NCBI GenBank assembly: GCA_022703505.1
Contig: JAKLDN010000005.1
Span: 1-64,000 of the forward strand
Direction of reading: 5' to 3'
From: Spirochaetota bacterium
GTDB taxonomy: Bacteria; Spirochaetota; Spirochaetia; Treponematales; UBA12059
DNA: 64,000 nt
Shown here: in pieces, positions 49,572 through 57,650 of the stretch
How positions within the stretch are numbered: position 1 is the stretch's first letter
Layout: every line of letters begins with the position of its first letter
The notes under the pieces: generated by a model
What the model was told of the DNA's origin: nothing
The model's database searches: none
The model's input: only the letters and a program-made list of their open reading frames with translations
Position numbers and translations under genes: made by a program

Positions 49572-50501
49572 GTGGACCGACGAGATTTCCTCAAGACCCT
49601 AGGCCGGGGCGCGGGCGCCCTGGGAGCCGCGTGGCTCCTGGGTCCCGCGTCCCGTGTCTTCGCGCAGGCCGGCGGAACCCCGACCCCCGGCGCCTACCCG
49701 GACCTCGTGGCCGTGAAGGGCGGAAGCGCCGCCTCCCGTGTGGACGCCGCCCTAGCCGCGGCCGGGGGGGTCTCCCGGTACGTCCGCAAGGGCGCCCTCG
49801 TGGTCATCAAACCCAACATGGGCTGGGACGTCCGGCCCGAACTCGCGGCTAACACGGACCCCGCGGTGGTCAAGCGGATCGTGGAGCTCTGCCTGGCCGC
49901 GGGGGCCCGGAAGGTCGTGGTCTTCGACCACACCTGCGACTCCTGGAGGGCGGCCTACGCGAACTCCGGGATCGAGCGCGCCGCGAGGGACGCCGGGGCC
50001 GAGGCCGCCCCGGCCCACGCGGAATCCTACTACCAAGCGGTCGCGAATCCCGCGGCCCGCACCCTCGGGCAGGCCAAGGTCCACGAGCTCGTCCTTCAGG
50101 CGGACGTCTTCATCAACGTCCCGGTGCTCAAGAACCACGGCGGGGCCGGGATGACCTGTGCGATGAAGAACCTGATGGGCGCGGTCTGGGACCGGGGATA
50201 TTTCCATTCCCGCGGCCTGGACGCCTGCATCGCCGAGGCGGCCCTCCTGCGCAGGCCGGACCTCAACATCGTGGACGCCGGAAAGGTCATGCTCTCCGGG
50301 GGACCCCGGGGGAGCGCGGCCTCCCGGTATTCCGAACAGCGTCTGCTCATGCTTTCGTCCGACATCGTCGCCGTGGATGTCGCCTCCGCGCGCACCCTGG
50401 GACCCGGGCCCGACGCCTTCGAGTACATCGCGAAGGCCGCCGCCCTGGGCCTGGGTCAGCCGGACCTGGCCAAGCTGGCGGTGCGGCGGATCGAGCTTTG
50501 A
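49572..50501 (+). CDS. DUF362 domain protein with twin-arginine signal
   Basis: 309-aa protein starting at GTG with GGAGG upstream. The N-terminus MDRRDFLKTLGRGAGALGAA is a Tat-type signal (RRDFLK), implying export of a folded, probably cofactor-bearing protein. The DUF362 pattern follows: VVIKPNMGWDVRP, NTDPAVVKRIVELCLAAGAR, KVVVFDHTCDSW and then FINVPVLKNHGGAGMTCAMK with NLMGAVWDR. No ferredoxin motif is included, unlike cytosolic DUF362-ferredoxin fusions. It is coupled (TTGA) to a polyferredoxin gene, so it probably serves electron transfer at the outer face of the membrane. Confidence 0.88.
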   Translation: MDRRDFLKTLGRGAGALGAAWLLGPASRVFAQAGGTPTPGAYPDLVAVKGGSAASRVDAALAAAGGVSRYVRKGALVVIKPNMGWDVRPELAANTDPAVVKRIVELCLAAGARKVVVFDHTCDSWRAAYANSGIERAARDAGAEAAPAHAESYYQAVANPAARTLGQAKVHELVLQADVFINVPVLKNHGGAGMTCAMKNLMGAVWDRGYFHSRGLDACIAEAALLRRPDLNIVDAGKVMLSGGPRGSAASRYSEQRLLMLSSDIVAVDVASARTLGPGPDAFEYIAKAAALGLGQPDLAKLAVRRIEL

Positions 50502-52129
50502 GGATCCCGAACCCGGCCCGCCTCGCCTCCCGGATCCGGGGCGGACTGGCCGCCCTGTGGCTGGCCGCCTTCTGCGCCGGGGTCGCCCTGCCCGCCACGG
50601 AGCTTCCCGAGACCGCGCCCCTGGCGGCCTTCCTCGCCCGCACCCAGCCCTTCCACGCCCTGGAGAAGATCCTGCTCGCCCGGGCCGTCCCCGCCGCCGC
50701 CGGGGCCTCGATCCTGGCCGTCCTGACGGTCCTGGTCGGCACCCTGGTCCTCGGCCGCTTCCACTGCTCCCTCACCTGCCCCCTGGGAACCTGCCAGGAC
50801 GCGGCGGCCCGGCTGGCCTCGGGCCTCCGGTCCCCGGGGCGCGGCTCTCCCCGACCGGCCCACCGCAGGCTTCGTACCGCGATACCGAGATGGACGGTCT
50901 TCGGCCTGGCGATCGCCGGGCTCGCCGCGGGCATTCCCGCCGCCGCGGCCCTCCTGGAGCCCTACACGATCTTCGCCCGGGGCTTCCAGCGGAGCTTCGG
51001 GGACCTGGTCGCCCTGGGGCTCAACGGACTGGCGGCCCTGGGAGCGCGCATCCCGATCCTGACGGTACGATGGGAGCCCTTCGCCTTCGCCCTGGCGGTC
51101 CTGCCCTTCGGGGCGGTCCTGTCGGCCGCGGCCTTCCGAAGCCGCCTCTTCTGCGGGGAACTCTGCCCGGCGGGCACCCTACTGGGTACCCTGAACCGGG
51201 TGGCCCTCCTCAGGGTTCGCCTGGACCGGAAGGCGTGCATAGATTGCGGAGCCTGCGCCCGGGTCTGCCGGACCCGCTGCGTGGACGGCCGGACCCTGGA
51301 CGCGAGCCGCTGCGTCCAGTGCCTGGACTGCGTGGCCGCCTGCCCGACCGGGGCCCTCCGGTACGGCCCGCCGCGGCGGGCGGCCGGCGTGGACGCCTCC
51401 CCCGAATTCGCGCCGGACCCCGGCCGGCGCAGTTTCCTGGCCGAGGCGGGAGGCGCGGCGCTCGGCGCCGCCGCGGGCACCGCCCTTGCCCTGGCGGCCC
51501 CCGGTCTCGCCGGGACGGCGGGATCGCCCCTCGTCCGGATCGAGCCCCGGGGCGCCTCGGGCCGCCTCCTGGCCGCGCCTCCCGGGGCGCTCTCGGTGGA
51601 CCGCTTCGCCGGGCTCTGCACCGCCTGCGGTACCTGCATCCGGGCCTGCCCCTCGGGGGTCCTGAAGCATTCAACCGTCGAGTTCGGACTCGGCCGGCCC
51701 GGGGTTCCTTACCTCGACTACGGCCGGGCCTTCTGCCAGTACGAGTGCGCCGCCTGCCCGGCGGCCTGCCCCTCCGGGGCCCTCCTGGACCGCGACCCGG
51801 ATCTCAAGAAGCGGGAGGCGATCGGCAAGTCCGCCCTGGTCCTGGCGGACTGCATCGTGGTGTCCAAGGGCACCCGCTGCGGGGCCTGCGCCGAGCACTG
51901 CCCCACCGGGGCGGTCCGGATCGAGCGGGTCGAAGGCCGCCCCCTCCCCGTCCCGGTCCTCCACGCCCCCACCTGCATCGGCTGCGGGGCCTGCGAGACC
52001 GTCTGCCCCTCGACCCCCCGGAAGGCGATGACCGTCTCCGGCCTGGCTGTCCACGAGATCGCGGATCCACCCCGGAAGGAGCCCCCCGTGCCCGTGGAGC
52101 ATCCTCCGGAGGAAGGCTTCGCGTTCTAG
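50498..52129 (+). CDS. Membrane-bound polyferredoxin (4Fe-4S)
   Basis: 543-aa protein starting at TTG over the previous stop. Its N-terminal half has about five membrane helices with NapH-type CxxxCP motifs (FHCSLTCPLGTCQ, LFCGELCPAGTL). Ferredoxin clusters follow: ACIDCGACARVCRTRC, RCVQCLDCVAACPTGA, LCTACGTCIRACPSGV, YECAACPAACPSGA, RCGACAEHCPTGA and TCIGCGACETVCPS. A Tat-like stretch (RRSFLAEAGGAALGAAAG) sits in mid-protein, as in MauM/NapG-type fusions, so this looks like a NapH-NapG fusion. It would pass electrons between the quinone pool or ferredoxin and the exported DUF362 protein. Confidence 0.9.
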   Translation: MRIPNPARLASRIRGGLAALWLAAFCAGVALPATELPETAPLAAFLARTQPFHALEKILLARAVPAAAGASILAVLTVLVGTLVLGRFHCSLTCPLGTCQDAAARLASGLRSPGRGSPRPAHRRLRTAIPRWTVFGLAIAGLAAGIPAAAALLEPYTIFARGFQRSFGDLVALGLNGLAALGARIPILTVRWEPFAFALAVLPFGAVLSAAAFRSRLFCGELCPAGTLLGTLNRVALLRVRLDRKACIDCGACARVCRTRCVDGRTLDASRCVQCLDCVAACPTGALRYGPPRRAAGVDASPEFAPDPGRRSFLAEAGGAALGAAAGTALALAAPGLAGTAGSPLVRIEPRGASGRLLAAPPGALSVDRFAGLCTACGTCIRACPSGVLKHSTVEFGLGRPGVPYLDYGRAFCQYECAACPAACPSGALLDRDPDLKKREAIGKSALVLADCIVVSKGTRCGACAEHCPTGAVRIERVEGRPLPVPVLHAPTCIGCGACETVCPSTPRKAMTVSGLAVHEIADPPRKEPPVPVEHPPEEGFAF

Positions 52130-53613
52130 GCGGCATCCCCCCGGAGACCCGGGGCGAAGGGAACACCGTCCCTCCTGCACATCGCCCGGATCGCGTTCCG
52201 GCCCGACTGGGCCGCGGTGGTGATCCCGCCCCAGGCCTCCACCCACTGCCCCGCCCGCCAGAAACCATCGAGCCCGGGATCGTCGTACCGGGCCGCCCCC
52301 CGCAGGAGGGTCCGGATCATGCCGGCGTCGGGCTTCCGGGCCTGCATGGTGCCCATGTAGTTTCCGGTGTACCGCTCCCGGGTCCGGGGCGTGGACACGT
52401 CCGTCACCTCGACCTTTCCCGCGAACCCGGGGCGGAAGCGCTGGACCGCCTGGACAACGATGTCCGCGCAGCGTCGCTTCTCCGCCTCGTACCGGGCTCG
52501 ATCCGCCTCCAGATCTTTCCAGAACCCGTAGTCCGATTCCAGGAAGGCCATGAGGGCGGACTTCCCCGCGGGAGCCGAGGCGGGATCGTAGCAGCGGTGG
52601 TGGACCGTGAGCCGGTGCTGGGGCCGTCCGGCCGCGGACGGAGCGTCCGGGAGCAGCCAGGTCAGGGGTCCCGGGTATTCCGACCAGTCCTCGGCTACCC
52701 CGAGGTTCACTTGGACGGGCTGGTCCGACATGCGCCGGGGGTCGAACTCCGCGCCATCCGAGCTCCCTCCCGGGAGGAGCGAGCGGGTGAAGCGCCCGTC
52801 CGCGGCGGACAGGACCCGGTCCGCGGGAAATTCCCGGCCGTCCGCCAGGGCGACACCCCGGACCTTCCCGGACTCGATCTTCAGCCGCACCACCCGGGCC
52901 CCGTACAGGACCCGGCCGCCCAGCTCACCGAGGCGGGCCTCGATCGCCCGGGCGAAGGAAATCCAGCCTCCCCGGGGGATCCCGGTCATCCTCCGGTGCG
53001 CGTAGGCCAAGGGCAAAAGGACGGTCAGCAGGGGTACGTCGGTCCCCCCGAAGTGGACAAGGTTGCCGAAGGCCTCCACCGCGAGGGGATCCGAGAGCCC
53101 CTCCAGGAAGCGCCTCAGGGTCAGGGTCCCGTACCGCAGGAGGACGGGAAGGGTCGACAGGGCCGAGGGTCCGGCTCCCCGGGGCTCTCCCGCCAGGGGC
53201 ATGTCGAAGCGGAGGCAGGCCCTGAGCGCCCCGACGAAGGCCCGGACCGCCCGGGCGTCCCGGGGAAAGTTATCCAGAAAATGCGCCTCGAACCGGTCGA
53301 TGTCCGTCCATACTGTCACGGTCCTGCCGTCGCTCAACCGGACGCTCCCGAAGCTCTCCGGATCCCGGAGGGGACACCGCCCGATCACCCCGAGTTCCTT
53401 CCACATCCGGTACAGGGGCGCCCCGGGGCCCGAGCCGGCCAGTCCGGCCGCGGACCCGTCGAAGGTATACCCGCCCCGGCTCCAGGTGGCGCAGAGCCCC
53501 CCGGGAGTCCCCGCCATCTCCAGGACGGTCACCCGGTAGCCCGAGGCCGCGGCATAGACTCCCGCAGACAGTCCCGCCGTCCCGGCCCCGATGATCAGCA
53601 GTTCATCGCTCAT
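52126..53613 (-). CDS. Phytoene-desaturase-like FAD oxidoreductase
   Basis: 495-aa flavoprotein. The dinucleotide-binding motif is LLIIGAGTAGLSAGVYAAAS at the N-terminus, followed by YRVTVLEMAGTPGGLCATWS. The C-terminal FAD motif is WVEAWGGITTAAQSGRNA. Homologues are in the phytoene dehydrogenase/COG1233 family that acts on carotenoids or retinoid-like and other polyprenoid substrates; no carotenoid gene is nearby. The ATG at 53613 is preferred to that at 53622, which touches the ribosome-binding site. The stop codon shares two bases with the stop of the opposing polyferredoxin gene. It overlaps the tetR-family gene upstream by 11 bp. Confidence 0.88.
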   Translation of the reverse strand: MSDELLIIGAGTAGLSAGVYAAASGYRVTVLEMAGTPGGLCATWSRGGYTFDGSAAGLAGSGPGAPLYRMWKELGVIGRCPLRDPESFGSVRLSDGRTVTVWTDIDRFEAHFLDNFPRDARAVRAFVGALRACLRFDMPLAGEPRGAGPSALSTLPVLLRYGTLTLRRFLEGLSDPLAVEAFGNLVHFGGTDVPLLTVLLPLAYAHRRMTGIPRGGWISFARAIEARLGELGGRVLYGARVVRLKIESGKVRGVALADGREFPADRVLSAADGRFTRSLLPGGSSDGAEFDPRRMSDQPVQVNLGVAEDWSEYPGPLTWLLPDAPSAAGRPQHRLTVHHRCYDPASAPAGKSALMAFLESDYGFWKDLEADRARYEAEKRRCADIVVQAVQRFRPGFAGKVEVTDVSTPRTRERYTGNYMGTMQARKPDAGMIRTLLRGAARYDDPGLDGFWRAGQWVEAWGGITTAAQSGRNAIRAMCRRDGVPFAPGLRGDAA

Positions 53614-54271
53614 TCGATCCATCCTTCCCCTCACGGCGCGCCTCGCGTCGCCGGGCGTCCCGCTCCGTTTTAACAAGCTTCGCACCACCGGTACCCGAAT
53701 CCGGAATTCCCAGCAGGTCGCAGGCCTTGGCCAGCAGGCGGTCCCGGGTCTTCTTGTCCCGGGCATCCGCCCCGAGCCACTCCGCGGCGCCCTCAGGGCG
53801 TACTAGGGTCATGTGCACGAAGGCCAGGAGGGACCAGACCCGGAACCGGGCCTCCGCTTCCCCGAGGCCGGGCGACTCGGACCGGAGCATCGCCGCCAGG
53901 GCGGACAGGGTCTCCCCGGTCAGGCTCTCGCCGCCTCCGCCCGATTCCATCTCGCTCTCCAGGGCCAGTCGGGCGGCCACGGGCTCGTCGAAGAGGAAAT
54001 CGCAGATCCGCGCCAGGTTCTTCCGGAGCCCCGGGCCCGTGGATCCGGGCAGGATGCCCCGCTCCCGGTAGTATTCCCCGATGACGGCCCGAACCGCCTC
54101 CCGGATCAGGGCCTCCTTGGAGCCGAAGTGGTAGTTGACGGCGTTCAGGTTGACCCCCGCCGCCTGGATGATCCGCCGCACCGTCAGATCCCGGACGGAT
54201 CCGGCTTTCCGGATCAGGGCCGCCGCGGAATCCAGGATGGACTGCCGCGTCGTGGATGGTTCATATTTCAT
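53603..54271 (-). CDS. TetR family transcriptional regulator
   Basis: 222-aa repressor. The DNA-binding domain (residues 5-50) reads TRQSILDSAAALIRKAGSVR, then IIQAAGVNLNAVNYHFGSKE, the standard TetR helix-turn-helix. The ligand-binding region is of the CerR/DUF1956 kind by pattern. The C-terminus is a basic tail (RDARRREARREGKDG). Its gene overlaps the oxidoreductase gene, so it probably controls that gene and itself. The upstream minus-strand sequence carries the direct repeat GAAACAATGTA/GAAACAAAGTA (period 12 nt, about 54272-54297), a possible operator. Confidence 0.9.
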   Translation of the reverse strand: MKYEPSTTRQSILDSAAALIRKAGSVRDLTVRRIIQAAGVNLNAVNYHFGSKEALIREAVRAVIGEYYRERGILPGSTGPGLRKNLARICDFLFDEPVAARLALESEMESGGGGESLTGETLSALAAMLRSESPGLGEAEARFRVWSLLAFVHMTLVRPEGAAEWLGADARDKKTRDRLLAKACDLLGIPDSGTGGAKLVKTERDARRREARREGKDGSNER

Positions 54272-54362
54272 ACTTTGTTTCTTACATTGTTTCATAAAAC
54301 CTGTCAAGGGATCCCGATGGAGGCGGAAAAACGAGCAGGGCGAAAGCCCGGGATGTGCCGGA

Positions 54363-54932
54363 TCAATCGCGGATCGTGCGGTCCTTCGACACGGCCCCGG
54401 GGATTCGGACGGGAGCGAAACTGGAGACCAGCTTGTGGCAGTAGAGGACGGGGAACCAGGCCAGATCCGGACGGCCGAAGGCCAGGACGCCCGCGGCGGA
54501 TCCGAGGGCCGCCAGACCCGCGCCCAAGGCGTCCTGCCAGGGCTTCCCGTCCGCCAGGATCACGGCGGTCGCGAAGACCGCGGACACTCCCCAGAGGGCC
54601 AGGGGAGCCCTCGGTCCGATCTCCGGGAAGGCGGCCCAGAGCAGGAGCGGCTGGAGGATGTGGATTCCCAGGAACGAGAACCGTAGCGGGCGGCCTCCGC
54701 GGGCATAGAAGCGGTCGGTGCTCACCGTCCGGTTCGCGGCCACGCCGCCCAGGATGTCGGCCGCCAGCAGGAAACCGACGGCCCGCTGGACGGGGCTCCA
54801 GCCCCACGGACTGCCCGCCAGGGCCGCCGCGACCCCGCCCCCCAGGCCCAGGGCCAGGACCAGGGCCACCTCCGGCTTCCGGGGTTCCTTCCCGAACAGG
54901 AAGGCCATCGCCGTTCCGAACCGACCATTCAT
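54363..54932 (-). CDS. Membrane protein, unknown
   Basis: 189-aa protein with five or six hydrophobic helices (VALVLALGLGGGVAAALAGS, then AVGFLLAADILGGVAAN and LGIHILQPLLLWAAF). The segment NRTVSTDRFYARGGRPLRF and the end YCHKLVSSFAPVRI are charged loops. Conserved His and Asp residues near helix ends hint at a small membrane enzyme or carrier, but I assign no family. It stands between the tetR-family gene and the TIGR03545 gene, 24 nt from the latter, and may be expressed with it. Confidence 0.72.
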   Translation of the reverse strand: MNGRFGTAMAFLFGKEPRKPEVALVLALGLGGGVAAALAGSPWGWSPVQRAVGFLLAADILGGVAANRTVSTDRFYARGGRPLRFSFLGIHILQPLLLWAAFPEIGPRAPLALWGVSAVFATAVILADGKPWQDALGAGLAALGSAAGVLAFGRPDLAWFPVLYCHKLVSSFAPVRIPGAVSKDRTIRD

Positions 54933-54956
54933 GGTATCCGCCTTCGCCGTCCCGGC

Positions 54957-56903
54957 CTACGGCCCGATCTTCGGAACCGTCACGCCCTTGAGGAGGTCCG
55001 CGCCCAGGGCTTTCGACCGGGCCTCAATCTCCGCCCGCTTGCCGTCCAGGGATTTTTCCAGGGATGCGGCGGAAGCGGCGTCCCCCTCGGCGGCCTTGAA
55101 CAGGGAATCGAAGTCCTTCTTCGGGGCGAGCTTGCCCTCCAGCTCTCCGTCGATGTACCGGCGAAGGGCGGCGTCGAGCTCCCGGGAAGCCTGGGCGGCG
55201 TACCGTCGGCCCGCGGCGTCCACGGCCCCGGCAATGATCCGGTCCAGGTCCGTGCGCAGGACGAAGGAGTCCTTCCCGCCCGGGACGACCCGGTACTCGG
55301 CCGTAAGGTTCACGGCCCCGGCGTCCCGCAGGGCGTCCGCGGCCGTCTTGCCCAGGGTGCCCGAGGGGGCCGCCACGACGGGGTTCCGCACCTCCGCCTC
55401 CAGGGACGCAGAGAAGCCCCCGTCCCGGACGCCCCGGACTTCCGAGGTTCCCTCCAGGATCCCGGTGAGACCGGAAAGCCCCGCCCCGGCAAGGGAGTCA
55501 CCCAGGTCCAGGGGAAGGTGGGCCGCGCTCAGCGAAGCTTCCCAGGATCCACCCGCGGATTCCCTCAAGTCCGCCCGGGCGTCCGCCCGGACCAGGGAGC
55601 CGCCCCTCCGGATCTCGATCTTGAGGGACGAGGGTGCCGGCACCAGGTCCGGTTCCGTGGAGACCTCCCGGACCTCGACGTACCACGCGGAGTCCCCGGC
55701 CTTGAAGCTGGAAGTAAGGAGCCCCAACCGGAACCGGGGGAAGGCGGCTCCGGGGAAGACCACGTCCCGGCCCCGGAAGGCGGGCTTCCCGCCGGCCTTG
55801 TCGGCGCCGGCCGCCCCGCCCCCCGAGCCCTTGAGACGCGACGCCGCCTCCAGGAACCTCCCGCCGTAATAGAGCCAGGTTTCACCCTTGTCCGTGAGCA
55901 GGGAGCGGAGCGCGGGCTCCAGGGCGGCCCGGGCGGCTCCGCTGCCGGGGGTGACCAGGGACTTCAGGTAGGCCGCGTCGCGGTCCGCCGTGTCCCGGGC
56001 CTCCTTGGCCTGGCGGTCCAGGGCCGCGGTGTCCTTCCGGATCCCCTCGGCCACGGCCTTGGCCTCCGTCCCGACGGACTGGACGTCCCCGGCGGCCGCC
56101 TTGACCACGGCCAGGGCCTGGGCCGCCTCCCCGGCGGTTCGGATTGCTTTCACGTCGATGGCCAGGGCGGCCGTGGAGGAGGCCCGGGCCTTCTCCACGG
56201 CGGCGGAGGAGGTTTCCCTCCGCCCCTTCCACTCCTCCACCGACCGGGCGTAGGACCGGCCGGCCGCCTCGTAGGCCGCGGGGGCGGCGAGCTTGGCCTT
56301 TTCCCGCTCCAGCAGGGCCTGGGCGTCGAAGGCCTCCCAGTCCACCAGGGCCGGGATCTCCGGGGCCGGGCGCTTTTGCCGAGGCTCGGGCTCCGCCGCG
56401 CCGGGCAGGGCCCCCGAGGTCGAGCGGGGCGCCCCGAGCTCGACGGACGCCGCGGAGGCCTCCTCGATGTAGACCTTCCCCCGCAGGACCGCGGAGGGGG
56501 AGAGGCGGAACTCGAGCCGGCCCGCGCGGAAGAGGTCCGTCATGGGAGAGGCCGCGTCCGCCACCGCGACGGAGCCGACGGACAGGCGCATCCGGAAGGG
56601 CCGGAACCGGAGGCCCTCGACCGTTGCCCGGGCCCCGAAGGCCGCCTCGAGCCCGGCCTCCGCGCCGGACTCCAGGAGGGGGTTCATGAAGAAGATCCCG
56701 AAGACCGCCAGGCCCGCGGCCAGGAGGACGAGACCCAGAAGGGGCCCGGCCTTCACGTACCCCCGGTTCGCCTTGGCCTCCTTCGCCGCGCTTTTGGCCG
56801 CGGCCGCCGCCGACCGGACCGACTTCGCCTCGGCCTTGGCGGCCGCCCGGGCGGCCTTGTCGCCCGTCGCGTTCGAGGCGGGCTTCTTCGCGTTCTTGTC
56901 CAT
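54957..56903 (-). CDS. TIGR03545 family protein
   Basis: 648-aa envelope protein. A basic Ala/Lys-rich cytosolic N-terminus (1-48) precedes one membrane helix (about 51-74). The exported part begins with an AsmA-like strand pattern (ATVEGLRFRPFRMRLSVGSV, then FRAGRLEFRLSPSAVLRG). A long coiled-coil section (about 200-310, rich in Ala, Glu and Lys) and a second beta-rich part follow. I recognise it as the TIGR03545 family, which is found next to TIGR03546 in spirochaetes and some gammaproteobacteria. The AsmA-like region suggests lipid transfer or envelope spanning, which is unproven. It lies 9 nt after its partner. Confidence 0.85.
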   Translation of the reverse strand: MDKNAKKPASNATGDKAARAAAKAEAKSVRSAAAAAKSAAKEAKANRGYVKAGPLLGLVLLAAGLAVFGIFFMNPLLESGAEAGLEAAFGARATVEGLRFRPFRMRLSVGSVAVADAASPMTDLFRAGRLEFRLSPSAVLRGKVYIEEASAASVELGAPRSTSGALPGAAEPEPRQKRPAPEIPALVDWEAFDAQALLEREKAKLAAPAAYEAAGRSYARSVEEWKGRRETSSAAVEKARASSTAALAIDVKAIRTAGEAAQALAVVKAAAGDVQSVGTEAKAVAEGIRKDTAALDRQAKEARDTADRDAAYLKSLVTPGSGAARAALEPALRSLLTDKGETWLYYGGRFLEAASRLKGSGGGAAGADKAGGKPAFRGRDVVFPGAAFPRFRLGLLTSSFKAGDSAWYVEVREVSTEPDLVPAPSSLKIEIRRGGSLVRADARADLRESAGGSWEASLSAAHLPLDLGDSLAGAGLSGLTGILEGTSEVRGVRDGGFSASLEAEVRNPVVAAPSGTLGKTAADALRDAGAVNLTAEYRVVPGGKDSFVLRTDLDRIIAGAVDAAGRRYAAQASRELDAALRRYIDGELEGKLAPKKDFDSLFKAAEGDAASAASLEKSLDGKRAEIEARSKALGADLLKGVTVPKIGP

Positions 56904-56912
56904 ATCCGCCCC

Positions 56913-57452
56913 CTATTCCGCCGAACCGGCGATCCCGGCCGCGGCCCCGACGGCCTTGGCCAGGGCGCTCACCAGGGGTACTTTCTTCAAGGCCGTGACG
57001 AGCTTGCTGCCCGCGATCCGGGGGGCTATCCGGGCCCGGTACGCGGAGACCCCCGCCCGGGCTGCCAGGAAGGCGGGCGCCCACAGGACGATACCCGCCA
57101 GGAGGCCTCCCGTCACCAGGGTGTTGTTGAACCGCGTGAGGGGCGCCACCGGCATGCCGTACAGGGCCGTGAAGGCGGGCCGCAGGACGGGGGCGTTCAG
57201 GACCGTCCAGCCCAGGGCGTCCAGGGGCCCCGCGGCGGCCGGGGCGGCCAGCTTGAAGACCGCCATGGAAACCAGGGCCATGCCGTAATGGGCCTTGGAC
57301 AGGAAGAGGAGCAGGAAGAGCAGGATCCACAGGAGGTTGCCCGCGGGCAGGAGGGCCAGGAGCAGGCCCGATGCGACTCCCGCGGCGATCTGTACGGGAT
57401 TCGTGTTGGAGGACAGTGTCACGATCACCCGGGCGATCAGTTTCAGGAACAT
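56913..57452 (-). CDS. TIGR03546 family (DUF2062-like) membrane protein
   Basis: 179-aa membrane protein with helices at about 22-55 (QIAAGVASGLLLALLPAGNL, then LWILLFLLLFL) and 110-135. The N-terminus MFLKLIARVIVTLSSNTNP with PxQIAxGxAxGxxxxLxPxGNLLW is the TIGR03546/DUF2062 signature. It always travels with TIGR03545, and the two are read as a unit here. The ATG at 57452 has GGAGGTGCCC upstream. Its role is unknown. Confidence 0.88.
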   Translation of the reverse strand: MFLKLIARVIVTLSSNTNPVQIAAGVASGLLLALLPAGNLLWILLFLLLFLSKAHYGMALVSMAVFKLAAPAAAGPLDALGWTVLNAPVLRPAFTALYGMPVAPLTRFNNTLVTGGLLAGIVLWAPAFLAARAGVSAYRARIAPRIAGSKLVTALKKVPLVSALAKAVGAAAGIAGSAE

Positions 57453-57544
57453 GGGCACCTCCGATTCGGATGAAACGGTTCGGGAGCGAGTCGGAACGGG
57501 AACCAATACAAGTATGAGGTCCGGGATCGACGAACGCAACAATC

Positions 57545-57578
57545 GGGAAAAGAACGGCGGCCCCCTCAAGGGCCGCCG
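57545..57578 (-). terminator. Terminator of the AOR operon
   Basis: CGGCGGCCC (57555-57563) pairs with GGGCCGCCG (57570-57578). Read on the minus strand the stem is followed by TTCTTTT. It lies about 70 nt past the AOR stop. Confidence 0.75.
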
Positions 57579-57650
57579 CGCCTGTCTCGACCATCGGAGG
57601 CGGCCGTCGTATTGCGCCCCGCCCCTCTTACCTGAGTCCTGACTCCTCCC

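Noticed and set aside
50377-53673. A 1,098-codon plus-strand open frame across the polyferredoxin and oxidoreductase genes
   Set aside because: Composition is Pro/Gly/Arg-rich without any motif, and it crosses two real genes on opposite strands. High GC removes stop codons from shadow frames.
55518-57473. A 651-codon frame antisense to the TIGR03545/03546 genes
   Set aside because: No signal, domain or start site; shadow of the real genes.
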